A DNA stretch of 32,776 nucleotides from NCBI GenBank assembly GCA_030748955.1, contig JASMKZ010000014.1, positions 1 to 32,776 on the forward strand. The letters run 5' to 3'. Under the pieces are notes generated by a model. The model ran no database searches, had not been told where the DNA came from, and saw only the letters and a list, made by a program, of their open reading frames with translations. Both the position numbers and the translations under genes were made by a program. Shown piece after piece: positions 19,047-28,078 of this stretch (the first letter of the stretch is position 1; each line of letters begins with the position of its first letter). This DNA comes from Fidelibacterota bacterium. Its GTDB lineage: Bacteria; Fidelibacterota; Marinisomatia; SCGC-AAA003-L08; D37C17.

Positions 19047-20477
19047 ATGAAATATTTTTGGCTTATTCTGTTAATGGGACCTGTTTTTGCATTGAATTAC
19101 AGCGAAAACATTTCTCCAATTATCTATAAAAACTGTACTAGCTGTCACCGTGGAGGGCAGATAGGTGCATTTTTACCATTAACAAATTATGATGAAGTTT
19201 TTAATAACCGCTTCTGGATTGCCTATGCCATTGCAGGTGATGAAGATTCTAGGCATGGCGACCCCATTATGCCGCCGTGGCCGGCAGACCGTAGTTACAG
19301 TGATCTCTTGGATGCAATGTATTTAACTGAAGATGAAATTCATACCTTTCTTGATTGGCTGGATGCAGGCGCAATGCAAGGTAGCCCTGATGAAGAATAT
19401 CCCATGCCAGATTTTTCTGAAGGCTCTGCAATTGGAGAGCCCGATATAGTATTGCAGATGGAAGAACCTTATTTTATTTCCGGAAATTATGAGGATGATT
19501 ATCGCTGTTTTATACTGAGTACTGAATTTGCTAGCCCCATAGACCTTTCTGCCATGGAATTTATTCCTGGGAATATGGAGGCAGTTCATCATGCCATCAT
19601 TGTAGCAGTACCTGAAGGATCTGCCGATGCACTGGATAACGCAGACCCAGAATATGGCTATGAATGCTTTGGTGATTTTGGTACGAGTAATATATCTGAT
19701 TTTTTAGGTGGATATGCACCTGGAACCATTGCCCGTGAATGGCCTCAGGGTCTGGCGCAGATAATCCCCGCTAATTCTGATCTTATTATGCAGGTACATT
19801 ATGCGCCACTTATTACAGACCAGACAGATCAGTCTTCCATTAATATATTTATCAAGGATGAGCCGGTGGAAAGATATGTTCAGGAACATCTTATGATAAA
19901 CTATCTGTTTGCCCTGCCTCCCAACGAGATCACGGATGTTACAGCAACATGGATGATTGATTCGGACATCAGTTTAATCCAGTTTTTACCGCATTCCCAT
20001 CTACTTGGCAAGTCATGGGAAATATTTGCTGTTCCACCAGCATCTAGAGATACCATACCCATCATCCGGATAAATGATTGGGATTTTGACTGGCAGTTCT
20101 TCTACTCCCCTGAATATATGATTCATCTTCCGGCAGGTACGGTTGTTGAGGCAACCTGCACTTATGACAATACCAGCGATAATCCGGAAAATCCCAATAA
20201 TCCGCCAGAGTGGGCCTTCTGGGGAGATGGTACTAATGATGAAATGTTTTTTGTTCCCTTCCGCTATATATCCTATGAGGATGGGGATGAGAATATTTAC
20301 TTGGGAGATGTACTTATGGGAGACATAAATGGAGATGGTGACTTAAATGTTCTTGATGTTGTTTCCATGGTAAATATTATTTTATCAGATGATTGCCCAG
20401 CGTCAGCAGATATGAATGCTGATAATAGTTGTAATGTACTGGATATTGTTCAATTGGTACATTTAATTCTCCTTTAA
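19047..20477 (+). CDS. Secreted cytochrome c - copper type II monooxygenase - dockerin fusion
   Basis: 476 residues with signal peptide (cleavage near GPVFA, residue 15). A c-type heme site follows: CTSCH (C30, C33, H34), with M75 in DPIMPPW the probable axial ligand. The central part is a PHM/DBH-like copper monooxygenase. All six copper ligands can be assigned: H181-H182 (VHHAII) and H251 (QVHYAP) for one copper, H316 and H318 (PHSHLLG) and M400 (TNDEMFF) for the other. The C-terminus carries two dockerin-like repeats, GDINGDGDLNVLDVV and ADMNADNSCNVLDIV, and ends there without a T9SS domain. I infer an extracellular or periplasmic oxidase that gets electrons through its own heme. Substrate is unknown. 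No Shine-Dalgarno sequence; AT-rich sequence abuts the ATG. Confidence 0.88.
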   Translation: MKYFWLILLMGPVFALNYSENISPIIYKNCTSCHRGGQIGAFLPLTNYDEVFNNRFWIAYAIAGDEDSRHGDPIMPPWPADRSYSDLLDAMYLTEDEIHTFLDWLDAGAMQGSPDEEYPMPDFSEGSAIGEPDIVLQMEEPYFISGNYEDDYRCFILSTEFASPIDLSAMEFIPGNMEAVHHAIIVAVPEGSADALDNADPEYGYECFGDFGTSNISDFLGGYAPGTIAREWPQGLAQIIPANSDLIMQVHYAPLITDQTDQSSINIFIKDEPVERYVQEHLMINYLFALPPNEITDVTATWMIDSDISLIQFLPHSHLLGKSWEIFAVPPASRDTIPIIRINDWDFDWQFFYSPEYMIHLPAGTVVEATCTYDNTSDNPENPNNPPEWAFWGDGTNDEMFFVPFRYISYEDGDENIYLGDVLMGDINGDGDLNVLDVVSMVNIILSDDCPASADMNADNSCNVLDIVQLVHLILL

Positions 20478-20505
20478 TTTTTCGTAATTATTTTTTTCAA
20501 GTTTA

Positions 20506-20742
20506 ATGTTTATTAAAAAACACTTCTTAAATATTCTGCGATGGGGCCTTCGTTTGCATGGTATAAGCCATTTCATTGAAGTTTTATCTGCAATCAATGA
20601 AGAGGCTTATATTACGGCAACCATTGCATTTATTTTTATTTGCATTGAAATATTAGCTAGCTTTTTTATTCCTCATGAGCACGTCCATATTAGACCTTTG
20701 AAGTCTGATGTGCATGAATCTTGCGAGAACGAAAAATCCTAA
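20506..20742 (+). CDS. Small predicted membrane protein, unknown function
   Basis: 78 residues; not recognised. It has a basic N-terminus (MFIKKHFLNILRWGLRLHG), one amphipathic segment and one clear membrane span around AYITATIAFIFICIEILAS, followed by a His-rich short tail (PHEHVHIRP). The His cluster next to the membrane could bind metal, which would fit a copper/heme protein 28 bases upstream, but this is only a guess. There is no T tract between the two genes, so they may share a transcript. Confidence 0.55.
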   Translation: MFIKKHFLNILRWGLRLHGISHFIEVLSAINEEAYITATIAFIFICIEILASFFIPHEHVHIRPLKSDVHESCENEKS

Positions 20743-20814
20743 TATTTATTACATAAATCAAAATTATGTGATGCAGAAAATTTGCTATTACTATTAAATA
20801 TTATATATTAGTCT

Positions 20815-22311
20815 ATGAGGAATTATAAAATTTCTATTATTTCGATAGTCTTACTACTGCTGTGTAAATCTGTAGTGGCAAGCGTTAGTTTCAATTTGGA
20901 ATTAGTTAGTAAAGTTGAAGATATCACCGAACATAATAGTAACAGTAATTTTGGGGTATCCGATGTTTGGGGCTATACCGATGAAACTGGAATCGAATAT
21001 GCCATAGTGGGGTACCGCTACGGCACATTTATTTATGATGTTTCTACCAATCCGGACAGTCCTGTTTTAATTGCGGATATTTTAGGCCCTTCAAATAATG
21101 ATTATTACTTCCATCGGGACTATAAAACATACGGCGATCATCTCTACATTGTTAACGAGATGACAGGCACGGATGCTGGTATGCAGGTGATAGATCTGTC
21201 TCCCTTGCCTGCAAGTGCACCCATTAAGCGCAACACCTACACCGGTGTTGCTCAATCACATAATTTATGGATTGATAATGACTCAGGTTATGGGTTCATT
21301 GAAAAAAATTATCCAGAGAATGTACATATAGTGGACTTGGCTAATTCTGGTGCGCCAGTACACTCTGCTAGCCTGAGTTATTGGGATGCAGAAAATTGTC
21401 ATGATATTTATACAGTAAACAATAGAGCTTATATTTCTGAAGGTTGGAGTAATCAATTTGGTATTTATGATATTTCAGATATTTTATATCCAATTCAATT
21501 GGCAACAATTCCTGCCTTTGGATATGCTCACAACGCATGGCTGAATAACACCGGAACCCACCTAGTTACCGCCGAAGAAACTGTCGGAATGACAGTGAAA
21601 ATCTGGGATATTCAAGACCTCGATAATATTAATCTAGTTGGTGAATATCTAGGCGAAAATTCTCTGGCTCACAATGTGCATGTGAAAGGCGACTTTGTCT
21701 ATATTTCACACTACACAACTGGGCTGAAAATCTTGGACATATACGATCCAACCGACCCAATTGAGGTAGCCGCCTATGACACCTATCCAGATGATGATAA
21801 CGATGGATTCTATGGGTGCTGGGGCGCATACCCATTCACGGAAAATAATTACGTCTATGCCAGTGATATGCAATACGGACTTTTCGTATTTTCGTTTGAT
21901 GATGTAGAGGCAGGATGGGTTTATGGTACCATCACCGATGGAGGACAAGCCGTAGCGGGAGTGGAAATAAAATCTCTATTAAACGGGAAGATTTTCACTT
22001 CGAATCTGAATGGAGAGTACGAATTTGGATTTCCGGAAGGGGACCATGAATTTGAATTTTGGAATAATGGCATACATATTGAGACTCAAACTATCACTAT
22101 TTATCCCCATCAAACTACCGGTCATAATATTATTTTTGGTGGGGAATTAGTAGGGGATGTTAATAATGACGGAGTACTGAATATACTCGATATTATTGCC
22201 CTTGTCAACTTAATCCTCAATGATCAATATGACTGGATTGGTGATATAAATAGTGATGAACTAATAAATATTTTAGATGTCATTCAATTAGTAAATTTAA
22301 TCCTTTCCTAA
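20815..22311 (+). CDS. Secreted choice-of-anchor B/LVIVD-repeat protein with dockerin tail
   Basis: 498 residues. A signal peptide (ISIISIVLLLLCKSVVAS) is followed by LVIVD-type beta-propeller repeats, each with an xxVYDVSxPxxP-like pattern (for example GTFIYDVSTNPDSPVLIADI and GLKILDIYDPTDPIEVAAY). This is the 'choice-of-anchor B' architecture. A short carboxypeptidase-regulatory-like domain comes next (GWVYGTITDGGQAVAGVEIK). The end holds two dockerin-like repeats, GDVNNDGVLNILDII and GDINSDELINILDVI. It is likely a surface-displayed binding or scaffold protein; no catalytic residues are seen. The upstream gap contains arms TTACATAA/TTATGTGA, a possible weak operator. Confidence 0.85.
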   Translation: MRNYKISIISIVLLLLCKSVVASVSFNLELVSKVEDITEHNSNSNFGVSDVWGYTDETGIEYAIVGYRYGTFIYDVSTNPDSPVLIADILGPSNNDYYFHRDYKTYGDHLYIVNEMTGTDAGMQVIDLSPLPASAPIKRNTYTGVAQSHNLWIDNDSGYGFIEKNYPENVHIVDLANSGAPVHSASLSYWDAENCHDIYTVNNRAYISEGWSNQFGIYDISDILYPIQLATIPAFGYAHNAWLNNTGTHLVTAEETVGMTVKIWDIQDLDNINLVGEYLGENSLAHNVHVKGDFVYISHYTTGLKILDIYDPTDPIEVAAYDTYPDDDNDGFYGCWGAYPFTENNYVYASDMQYGLFVFSFDDVEAGWVYGTITDGGQAVAGVEIKSLLNGKIFTSNLNGEYEFGFPEGDHEFEFWNNGIHIETQTITIYPHQTTGHNIIFGGELVGDVNNDGVLNILDIIALVNLILNDQYDWIGDINSDELINILDVIQLVNLILS

Positions 22312-22345
22312 GTGAAATTCAATTTCTTCGGTGTATGAATCCTTC

Positions 22346-22361
22346 GTGGTAAATTCACCAC
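22346..22361 (+). repeat. Short inverted repeat between the dockerin protein and typA
   Basis: GTGGT (22346-22350) and ACCAC (22357-22361) form a 5-bp stem with a 6-base loop, 35 bases after the stop. No T tract follows. It could be a weak terminator or an operator for typA. Confidence 0.35.
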
Positions 22362-22397
22362 CTGTAAAACACCTAAATTAATTCAAAATATAATATA

Positions 22398-24230
22398 ATG
22401 AGAAAAGACAATTTTAGAAATATTGCCATTATTGCCCATGTAGATCATGGCAAAACCACTCTCGTAGATGGTATGCTGAAACAAAGTGGCACCTTTCATT
22501 CCCATCAAGAAGTAGAAGATAGAGTAATGGATTCTATGGATTTAGAAAAAGAACGAGGAATTACAATCAATGCCAAAAATACTGCTATTCAATATGAGGG
22601 TATCAAAATCAATATTATGGATACTCCCGGTCATGCTGATTTTGGTGGAGAAGTGGAGCGCGGCTTAAACTTGGTAGATGGAGCGCTTCTCCTGGTAGAT
22701 TCAAGTGAGGGTCCATTGCCTCAAACAAGATTTGTTTTAAAGAAAGCCCTTGATAAGAATCTGCCCATTATTCTTATAATCAATAAAATTGATCGACCAG
22801 ATTCTCGAATAGATGAGGTAATTAACGAAGTTTATGATCTCTTTATAGATTTAGATGCTACAGATGAGCAAATTGAATTCCCTATCTTATATACAAATGC
22901 TAAGGAGGGCATCGCTCATTTGGAATTAGATGATGGGTCAACTACACTTAAGTCTCTGTTTGATACTATATTGTCTCAAATTGAAGGGCCTATTGCTGAT
23001 GATGCCTGTAAGCCACAGTTTTTGATAACCAACTTGGATTATGATCCATATGTTGGGCAAGTGGCGATTGGGCGGCTGAATCATGGCATTTTAGAAATGA
23101 ATACGATGTATTCGTTATGTGGAAAAGAGAAGACTACGAACGGACATAAATTCTCTGCAATATATACTTTTAAGGGTCTGGATAAAATTCAGGTAGATAA
23201 AGTTGTAGCAGGTGATATTATTGCAGTTGCAGGATTGGAAAATATTACCATTGGCGATACTGTTTCATCTCAAGAAGATCCTGAACCGCTACCGCGCATT
23301 CAAATTGATGAGCCCACCGTTGCTATGTTATTTTATGTGAATAATGGCCCCTTTGCCGGAAAGGAAGGGCAATATCTCACTACCAGAAATATTAAAGACC
23401 GTCTTGAAAAAGAGATATTGAGTAATGTTTCATTGCAGGTTTTTCCCACAGAAAAAACGGATGTTTTTGAAGTTAGGGGCAGAGGGGAGCTTCAAATGGC
23501 AATATTAATTGAAACCATGCGACGGGAAGGGTTTGAATTTATGGTGTCTAAACCTGAAGTGATAACACGTGAGGAAGATGGTAAAGTAATGGAGCCTATG
23601 GAAAAGGTGTTACTTGATATACCTGAAGACAAGGTAGGTGTAATTACTGAAAAACTATCAAAACGTAAGGGAAAAATGATTAATCTGCAAAACCATGGAT
23701 ATGGGCGCGTTACACTCGATTTTTCTATTCCTTCAAGGGGATTGATTGGGTTTCGGAGCCAGTTTATGACAGACACTCAGGGAGCAGGGATAATGAATAA
23801 ACTCTTTGATGGTTATGGACCTTGGTTTGGGAAAATTCCCCAACGAAATAGTGGTGCCCTCATTTCTGATAGACAGGGACCTGTTACAACATATGCCTGT
23901 GTTGGCATGCTAGATAGAGGCGAACTATTTGTAACTGTGGGAACAGAAGTTTATGAGGGAATGATAATTGGTGAGCGGAATAAATCAGACGACCTTGCAC
24001 TAAATATTACCCGTGAAAAGAAATTGACAAATATGCGCAGTTCCGGATCTGATAATACCGTTACCCTGAGGCCTCCTCGTCAACTTTCTCTAGATCAATC
24101 CATTGAGTTTATTGCTGAAGATGAACTGGTTGAAGTAACACCGCTTTCCATTCGATTGCGAAAAATGGAATTAGATCCTAATAAAAGGAATGCCCTGAGA
24201 AAGAAAGAAAATATTTCTGAGTTAAATTAG
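22398..24230 (+). CDS. typA: Translational GTPase TypA/BipA
   Basis: 610 residues, full length. G1 AHVDHGKTT (14-22), RGITI effector loop, DTPGHADF (G3) and NKIDR (G4) give a complete GTPase domain. EF-G-like domains II, III and V follow, then the BipA-specific C-terminal domain. BipA binds 70S ribosomes and helps 50S assembly and growth at low temperature or stress. The ATG is preceded directly by TATAATATA, with no Shine-Dalgarno sequence; a TATAAT box this close would give a leaderless or very short-leader mRNA. The FabH-like gene follows after 14 bases, so co-transcription is probable. Confidence 0.96.
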   Translation: MRKDNFRNIAIIAHVDHGKTTLVDGMLKQSGTFHSHQEVEDRVMDSMDLEKERGITINAKNTAIQYEGIKINIMDTPGHADFGGEVERGLNLVDGALLLVDSSEGPLPQTRFVLKKALDKNLPIILIINKIDRPDSRIDEVINEVYDLFIDLDATDEQIEFPILYTNAKEGIAHLELDDGSTTLKSLFDTILSQIEGPIADDACKPQFLITNLDYDPYVGQVAIGRLNHGILEMNTMYSLCGKEKTTNGHKFSAIYTFKGLDKIQVDKVVAGDIIAVAGLENITIGDTVSSQEDPEPLPRIQIDEPTVAMLFYVNNGPFAGKEGQYLTTRNIKDRLEKEILSNVSLQVFPTEKTDVFEVRGRGELQMAILIETMRREGFEFMVSKPEVITREEDGKVMEPMEKVLLDIPEDKVGVITEKLSKRKGKMINLQNHGYGRVTLDFSIPSRGLIGFRSQFMTDTQGAGIMNKLFDGYGPWFGKIPQRNSGALISDRQGPVTTYACVGMLDRGELFVTVGTEVYEGMIIGERNKSDDLALNITREKKLTNMRSSGSDNTVTLRPPRQLSLDQSIEFIAEDELVEVTPLSIRLRKMELDPNKRNALRKKENISELN

Positions 24231-24244
24231 AGGATAGATATATT

Positions 24245-25240
24245 ATGGAAGGTAATAAATCCTCTCTGAATATTCCAAAATCCAAATTCAAAATAACTGG
24301 ATACGGTATGTATCTTCCCCCGCTGGTTGAAAGCGCAGAAGAACTTGCCCCAAAGATAAATAAAACTACCCAGTGGATAATATCTAGAGCCGGTGTAAAA
24401 GAACGACGCGTTTCCCAAATTGATGTTGATAAAATGGGTGCATTGGCAATACAAGAAGCTGTGGGAGATAAAAATAAACCAGATCTTATTATCAATGCGT
24501 CTGGTGTGCCTAAACAGGTTATTCCTGACACCTCTGTTTTTATGCAGAAAGAGATTGGGTATAGTGGAATTCCATCATTTAGTGTGCATGCCACTTGCCT
24601 CTCATTTATAGTTGCATTAAACATTGCCGGGAATTTTATAAAATCTGGACAATATAAACGAATTATTGTAGTTTCCTCCGATCGTGGAACTTGTGGTAGA
24701 AATTTTACTGAGCCAGAAAGTGCTGCACTTTTAGGAGATGCTGCTGCGGCAATTTATATAGAACCTTCTCATGATAAGAGTGGATTAATTGATTATTCCA
24801 TGGAGTCATTCCCTGAAGGGGCAACTTTTACAGAAGTCCGGGGTGGAGGTACCAATTTGCATCCTCAAGATCCTAAAACTATGGCATCGGATAATTTATT
24901 TACAATGAATGGTCCAAAAATATTTAAAATGGCATTAGATAAAGTGTATGTACGAATTAATAAAGATATAGATCAGAATAAAATATCAAAATCTGATATA
25001 AAATTATTAATTCCTCATCAAGCCTCAGGAAAAGGAGTAAGAGCCTATTATCAATTTGGCGGATTTCAAAAAGAGCAGGTAATGGATATTGTGAAAAGTA
25101 CAGGAAATTGCGTTGCAGCATCCATTCCTTTGGCTATGGTGATGGCTCAGAAAAAAGCATTATTTTCTGAAGGTGATTTAATCTATTTAGTTGGCACGGG
25201 TGCTGGGCTCTCAATTGCTTCTGCTCTAATTAAAATTTAG
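24245..25240 (+). CDS. 3-oxoacyl-ACP synthase III family protein (FabH-like)
   Basis: 331 residues, thiolase fold. The catalytic triad of FabH enzymes is present: C118 (HATCLSF), H258 (IPHQASG) and N288 (STGNCVAAS). The reaction in the family is condensation of an acyl-CoA starter with malonyl-ACP to start fatty acid synthesis. It is not in a fab/acpP cluster; it lies between typA and a glycerophosphodiester phosphodiesterase. That makes a specialised ketosynthase (beta-ketoacyl or acyltransferase branch) as likely as the main FabH, so I give no symbol. GDPD follows after 2 bases. Confidence 0.88.
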   Translation: MEGNKSSLNIPKSKFKITGYGMYLPPLVESAEELAPKINKTTQWIISRAGVKERRVSQIDVDKMGALAIQEAVGDKNKPDLIINASGVPKQVIPDTSVFMQKEIGYSGIPSFSVHATCLSFIVALNIAGNFIKSGQYKRIIVVSSDRGTCGRNFTEPESAALLGDAAAAIYIEPSHDKSGLIDYSMESFPEGATFTEVRGGGTNLHPQDPKTMASDNLFTMNGPKIFKMALDKVYVRINKDIDQNKISKSDIKLLIPHQASGKGVRAYYQFGGFQKEQVMDIVKSTGNCVAASIPLAMVMAQKKALFSEGDLIYLVGTGAGLSIASALIKI

Positions 25241-25242
25241 AA

Positions 25243-26022
25243 ATGCTACCCATATCAGATTTTATTAACAATAGAAAATCGTCCATAAGAATTGCCCATA
25301 GAGGTGGGATGGCATTATATCCTGAAAATACATTGGAGGCATTTCATTTTTCAGTGGACAAGCATAATGTTGAAATGCTGGAGCTGGATCTACAAATAAC
25401 CAAAGATAGTAAAGTCATTGTTCTGCATGATGATTCTATAGATAGAACTACCAACGGAAAGGGAAATGTAATTGATCTTAGCTATGAGGAAATTTCAGAG
25501 TTCGATGCAGGATATAATTTTATGGATAAAAAAGGTAAATTCTCATTTAGAGATCAAGGTGTTATAATTCCCCTGTTTGAAGAAGTATTGAAACAACTCC
25601 CTAATACCTATTTAAATATTGAATTGAAGGGGAATAACCCACAACTAGTAGAGAAAGTGCAATTATTAATCACCAATTATAATGCTGAAAGTAAAATAAT
25701 AATCGGTTCAGCTAATTACTTTCAAAATAAACGTGTTCATAAGCATCTTCCGAATTGCGGTCATTATCTTTCACGTCTAGATTTATATGTATTTCTTTTA
25801 GTGGGATGTTTTGGCTTATTAAAAAAATATTGGGATAAATTTTTAACAGTAGAGGCTCCTATTGAATATCATGGTATCCCTGTTTATCAAATATATTTAA
25901 AAGCAGCTGAAAAATTAGGAAAACCATTATTCATTTGGGGAGCTGATGATAGAGACTCAATTCAAAAATTAAGTAAAGATGATGTGGCTGGAATAATGAC
26001 CGACCGACCTGATTTATTTTAG
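25243..26022 (+). CDS. Glycerophosphodiester phosphodiesterase
   Basis: 259 residues, one GDPD domain. The signature is intact: IAHRGGMALYPENTLEAF at the start, then ELDLQITKDSKVIVLHDDSIDRTTNGKG, with the catalytic His pair (in AHRGG and LHDD) and the Glu/Asp metal ligands. It splits deacylated phospholipids into glycerol-3-phosphate and an alcohol. There is no signal peptide, so it probably acts in the cytoplasm. One hydrophobic stretch (VFLLVGCFGLL, about residue 180) may be a buried helix or membrane contact. It follows the FabH-like gene by 2 bases, giving a lipid-related pair. Confidence 0.92.
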   Translation: MLPISDFINNRKSSIRIAHRGGMALYPENTLEAFHFSVDKHNVEMLELDLQITKDSKVIVLHDDSIDRTTNGKGNVIDLSYEEISEFDAGYNFMDKKGKFSFRDQGVIIPLFEEVLKQLPNTYLNIELKGNNPQLVEKVQLLITNYNAESKIIIGSANYFQNKRVHKHLPNCGHYLSRLDLYVFLLVGCFGLLKKYWDKFLTVEAPIEYHGIPVYQIYLKAAEKLGKPLFIWGADDRDSIQKLSKDDVAGIMTDRPDLF

Positions 26023-26069
26023 TATTATACTACAAAAATAAACCAAATTGGTTAATATAAATCATTACG

Positions 26070-26085
26070 TGTGATGCAAATCACA
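26070..26085. promoter_or_regulatory. CRP/FNR-family operator before the PQQ-type dehydrogenase
   Basis: TGTGATGCAAATCACA is a perfect match to the E. coli CRP consensus TGTGA-N6-TCACA. A TATAAC -10-like box lies at 26125-26130, which would put the operator near -60, the usual class I activator position. The regulator gene is not in the window. Confidence 0.7.
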
Positions 26086-26168
26086 CTTTAATATCTCCTT
26101 AGAAAATCTTCTTTATCTGCTATCTATAACTGTCATAAATTAAGGTTTGCCAATAAAAGGCAGTTATA

Positions 26169-27317
26169 ATGAGAGATTTATTAATATTACTACAAATAAT
26201 AACGGCAACATTACTCTTTTCTCAAGAGTATACCGTTGAGAATGCATTTCCAAATTTATCATTTACTGACCCTGTCGGCATTTATCATGCCGATGACGGT
26301 ACAGGCCGCCTTTTTGTTATAGAACAGCCGGGGACGATTAAAGTTTTTCAAAATGATCCTTCTACAACAACCGTAGAGACATTTCTAAACATTACTTCTA
26401 TTGTTGAGCAGGATCCGGGATATACGGAAGAGGGCCTCCTTGGTCTTGCCTTTCATCCTAATTTCACTGAAAATGGCTACTTCTATGTAAATTATACAGA
26501 TTATAGCCCTAAGCGAAATGTTATAGCCAGGTATACAGTGAGCTCTACCAACCAGAATCAGGCGGATGCTCTATCATCTCTTGTAATATTAGAAGTGAAT
26601 CAACCTTATACCAACCATAATGGAGGTCAGCTGGATTTCGGATCAGACGGATATTTATATATCAGCTTTGGAGATGGCGGCTCTTCGGGAGATCCACAGG
26701 GCAATGGCCAGAACCTCCAAACACTACTTGGTACCATTGTTCGTATTGATGTCGACAGCCCTTCAAATGGACAAGGCTACAGCATTCCTGTTGACAATCC
26801 CTTTGTTGCAGACCCCAATGCACGAGATGAGATTTATGCCTACGGCCTTAGGAATATGTGGCGTTTCAGCTGGGATCCCGTAACAGATCTGCTTTGGGGC
26901 GCTGATGTTGGGCAGTATAACTGGGAAGAGATTGATATTATCTACCCCGGGCTCAATTACGGATGGAATACCATGGAGGGCAATCATTGCTACCCCGCAG
27001 GCACAAGCTGCAGCTCTGAGGGTTTTGAACCTCCTGTCTTTGAATATGCATTATATGTAGATGGCGTATGTTCTGTTACTGGCGGGTATGTATATAGGGG
27101 CGCTGAAACTTTAAGCCTATATGGAAAATACATTTATGGAGACTGGTGTACAGGGGATATCTGGGCGCTTACATATTCTAATGATGGCGTAACAGAAAAT
27201 GAGCATCTTATACAATCGGGAGTAAATATAACTTCATTTGGCTTAGATCAGAATAGTGAATTGCTTATATGCGCCAATTCTAATATATATAAACTGACCT
27301 CTGATGAAGAACCTTGA
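26169..27317 (+). CDS. PQQ-dependent sugar dehydrogenase-like protein (GSDH/YliI family), dockerin tail removed by TGA
   Basis: 382 residues. A signal peptide (LLILLQIITATLLFSQ) is followed by a six-bladed propeller of the soluble glucose/sorbosone dehydrogenase family. Diagnostic stretches are EEGLLGLAFHPNF, TNHNGGQLDFGSDGYLY (with the catalytic His), YAYGLRNMWRFSWD and GADVGQYNWEEIDI. The family oxidises aldose sugars with pyrroloquinoline quinone. The ORF ends at TGA (27315-27317), but the same frame continues at once into a dockerin domain. The upstream gap has a consensus CRP-like operator. The start has an AAAGG ribosome-binding site about 9 bases before ATG. The catalytic part appears complete, so a shortened secreted enzyme is probably still made. 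Confidence 0.88.
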   Translation: MRDLLILLQIITATLLFSQEYTVENAFPNLSFTDPVGIYHADDGTGRLFVIEQPGTIKVFQNDPSTTTVETFLNITSIVEQDPGYTEEGLLGLAFHPNFTENGYFYVNYTDYSPKRNVIARYTVSSTNQNQADALSSLVILEVNQPYTNHNGGQLDFGSDGYLYISFGDGGSSGDPQGNGQNLQTLLGTIVRIDVDSPSNGQGYSIPVDNPFVADPNARDEIYAYGLRNMWRFSWDPVTDLLWGADVGQYNWEEIDIIYPGLNYGWNTMEGNHCYPAGTSCSSEGFEPPVFEYALYVDGVCSVTGGYVYRGAETLSLYGKYIYGDWCTGDIWALTYSNDGVTENEHLIQSGVNITSFGLDQNSELLICANSNIYKLTSDEEP

Positions 27318-27497
27318 GAAATGGGCGATCTCAACCAGGATGGTTTGAAAAATGTGCAGGATATTATTCTGACTATCAATATTATATTGGGAGCGCCTCC
27401 TAGCTATTATGAACTTTGCAGCGGTGATATCAATGAGGATGGCGTCATTGATATATTAGACATTGTTTTATTGATTAATCTGATTTTATCATCTTAA
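27318..27497 (+). pseudogene. Dockerin tail in frame after the TGA of the PQQ-type dehydrogenase
   Basis: Reading on in the same frame after the TGA gives 59 codons to a TAA: two repeats, GDLNQDGLKNVQDIILTINI and GDINEDGVIDILDIVLLINL, then LILSS. The pair matches the C-terminal dockerin of the other three secreted proteins in order, spacing and end position. A free 58-codon ORF from the ATG at 27321 has no clear ribosome-binding site. This is either a decayed tail, a readthrough extension or a sequencing error. Confidence 0.8.
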
Positions 27498-27522
27498 TTA
27501 TTATAATGTGGAGTATATAAAC

Positions 27523-27897
27523 CTACTTGATAAGGCGCATAGGTTTTAGTTTCATCCCACAATCCTCACATGTTCCGGGATTTTCTTCACGAATATGACT
27601 GTGAATAAGCATAGGGCATCCATAAAAATCTCTTTTTTCATTTGCAGTTATTACCCCAGCGGCTAAATCCATTCTGCATTTTGGGCAATGACCTGGGTCA
27701 CTGCTATATTCAGCGCTATGGGCATCCATAGGGCAGGTGTAATAAATAAGGGTTTCACCCTCAGCCATCTTATCTGCCGGATTGGTTGAATGCGTATGGC
27801 CCGCATGACTTTTAGCTGATTTTGTTTTAGCATCTTTTCCACCACCACAATTTATTGTTATGATAAGGGAAAGTATTGTTAAGATTATCTTTTTCAT
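27523..27897 (-). CDS. Metal-binding lipoprotein with two heavy-metal-binding domains
   Basis: 124 residues. A lipoprotein signal ends at the lipobox cysteine (ITINC, C17). A His-rich stretch (KSHAGHTHS, residues 29-37) leads into two heavy-metal-binding domains of the short kind found in CusB and copper ATPases: YYTCPMDAH...HCPKC (C55, C71, C74) and YGCPMLIH...CEDCGM (C94, C110, C113). I infer copper or similar metal capture in the periplasm. It is divergent from the exported HMA protein, and the two could share control from the ~180-base gap between them. Confidence 0.85.
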   Translation of the reverse strand: MKKIILTILSLIITINCGGGKDAKTKSAKSHAGHTHSTNPADKMAEGETLIYYTCPMDAHSAEYSSDPGHCPKCRMDLAAGVITANEKRDFYGCPMLIHSHIREENPGTCEDCGMKLKPMRLIK

Positions 27898-28078
27898 GCC
27901 TATTGTCCTTTTTATTGATGTGGTAAATTTACATGTTTAACCATTTTCATGTATAATGCGAAAATGAAAACCATTGAATTTGTAATAGCCATAATTATTA
28001 AATCATTGTCATTGGCTGTCACTATATTCCTGATTTAATTTTCTTTAAATGAAAAACTTAATAAATAGGAGAAATATA

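Noticed and set aside
20143-20328. 61-codon plus-strand ORF inside the copper monooxygenase gene
   Set aside because: It is an out-of-frame shadow of a recognised gene with no independent features.
24178-24624. 148-codon minus-strand ORF overlapping the typA end and the FabH-like gene
   Set aside because: It lies antisense to two clearly recognised genes, has no recognisable motif, and its composition is what the reverse frame of AT-rich genes produces.
27315-27317. Genetic-code change with TGA as sense codon
   Set aside because: Tryptophan is encoded by TGG throughout, no other recognised gene has an internal TGA, and TGA closes lspA at a sensible C-terminus.
28049-28078. Earlier ATG for the HMA protein
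   Set aside because: The downstream ATG has an AGGAG site at the right distance and gives a normal signal peptide.
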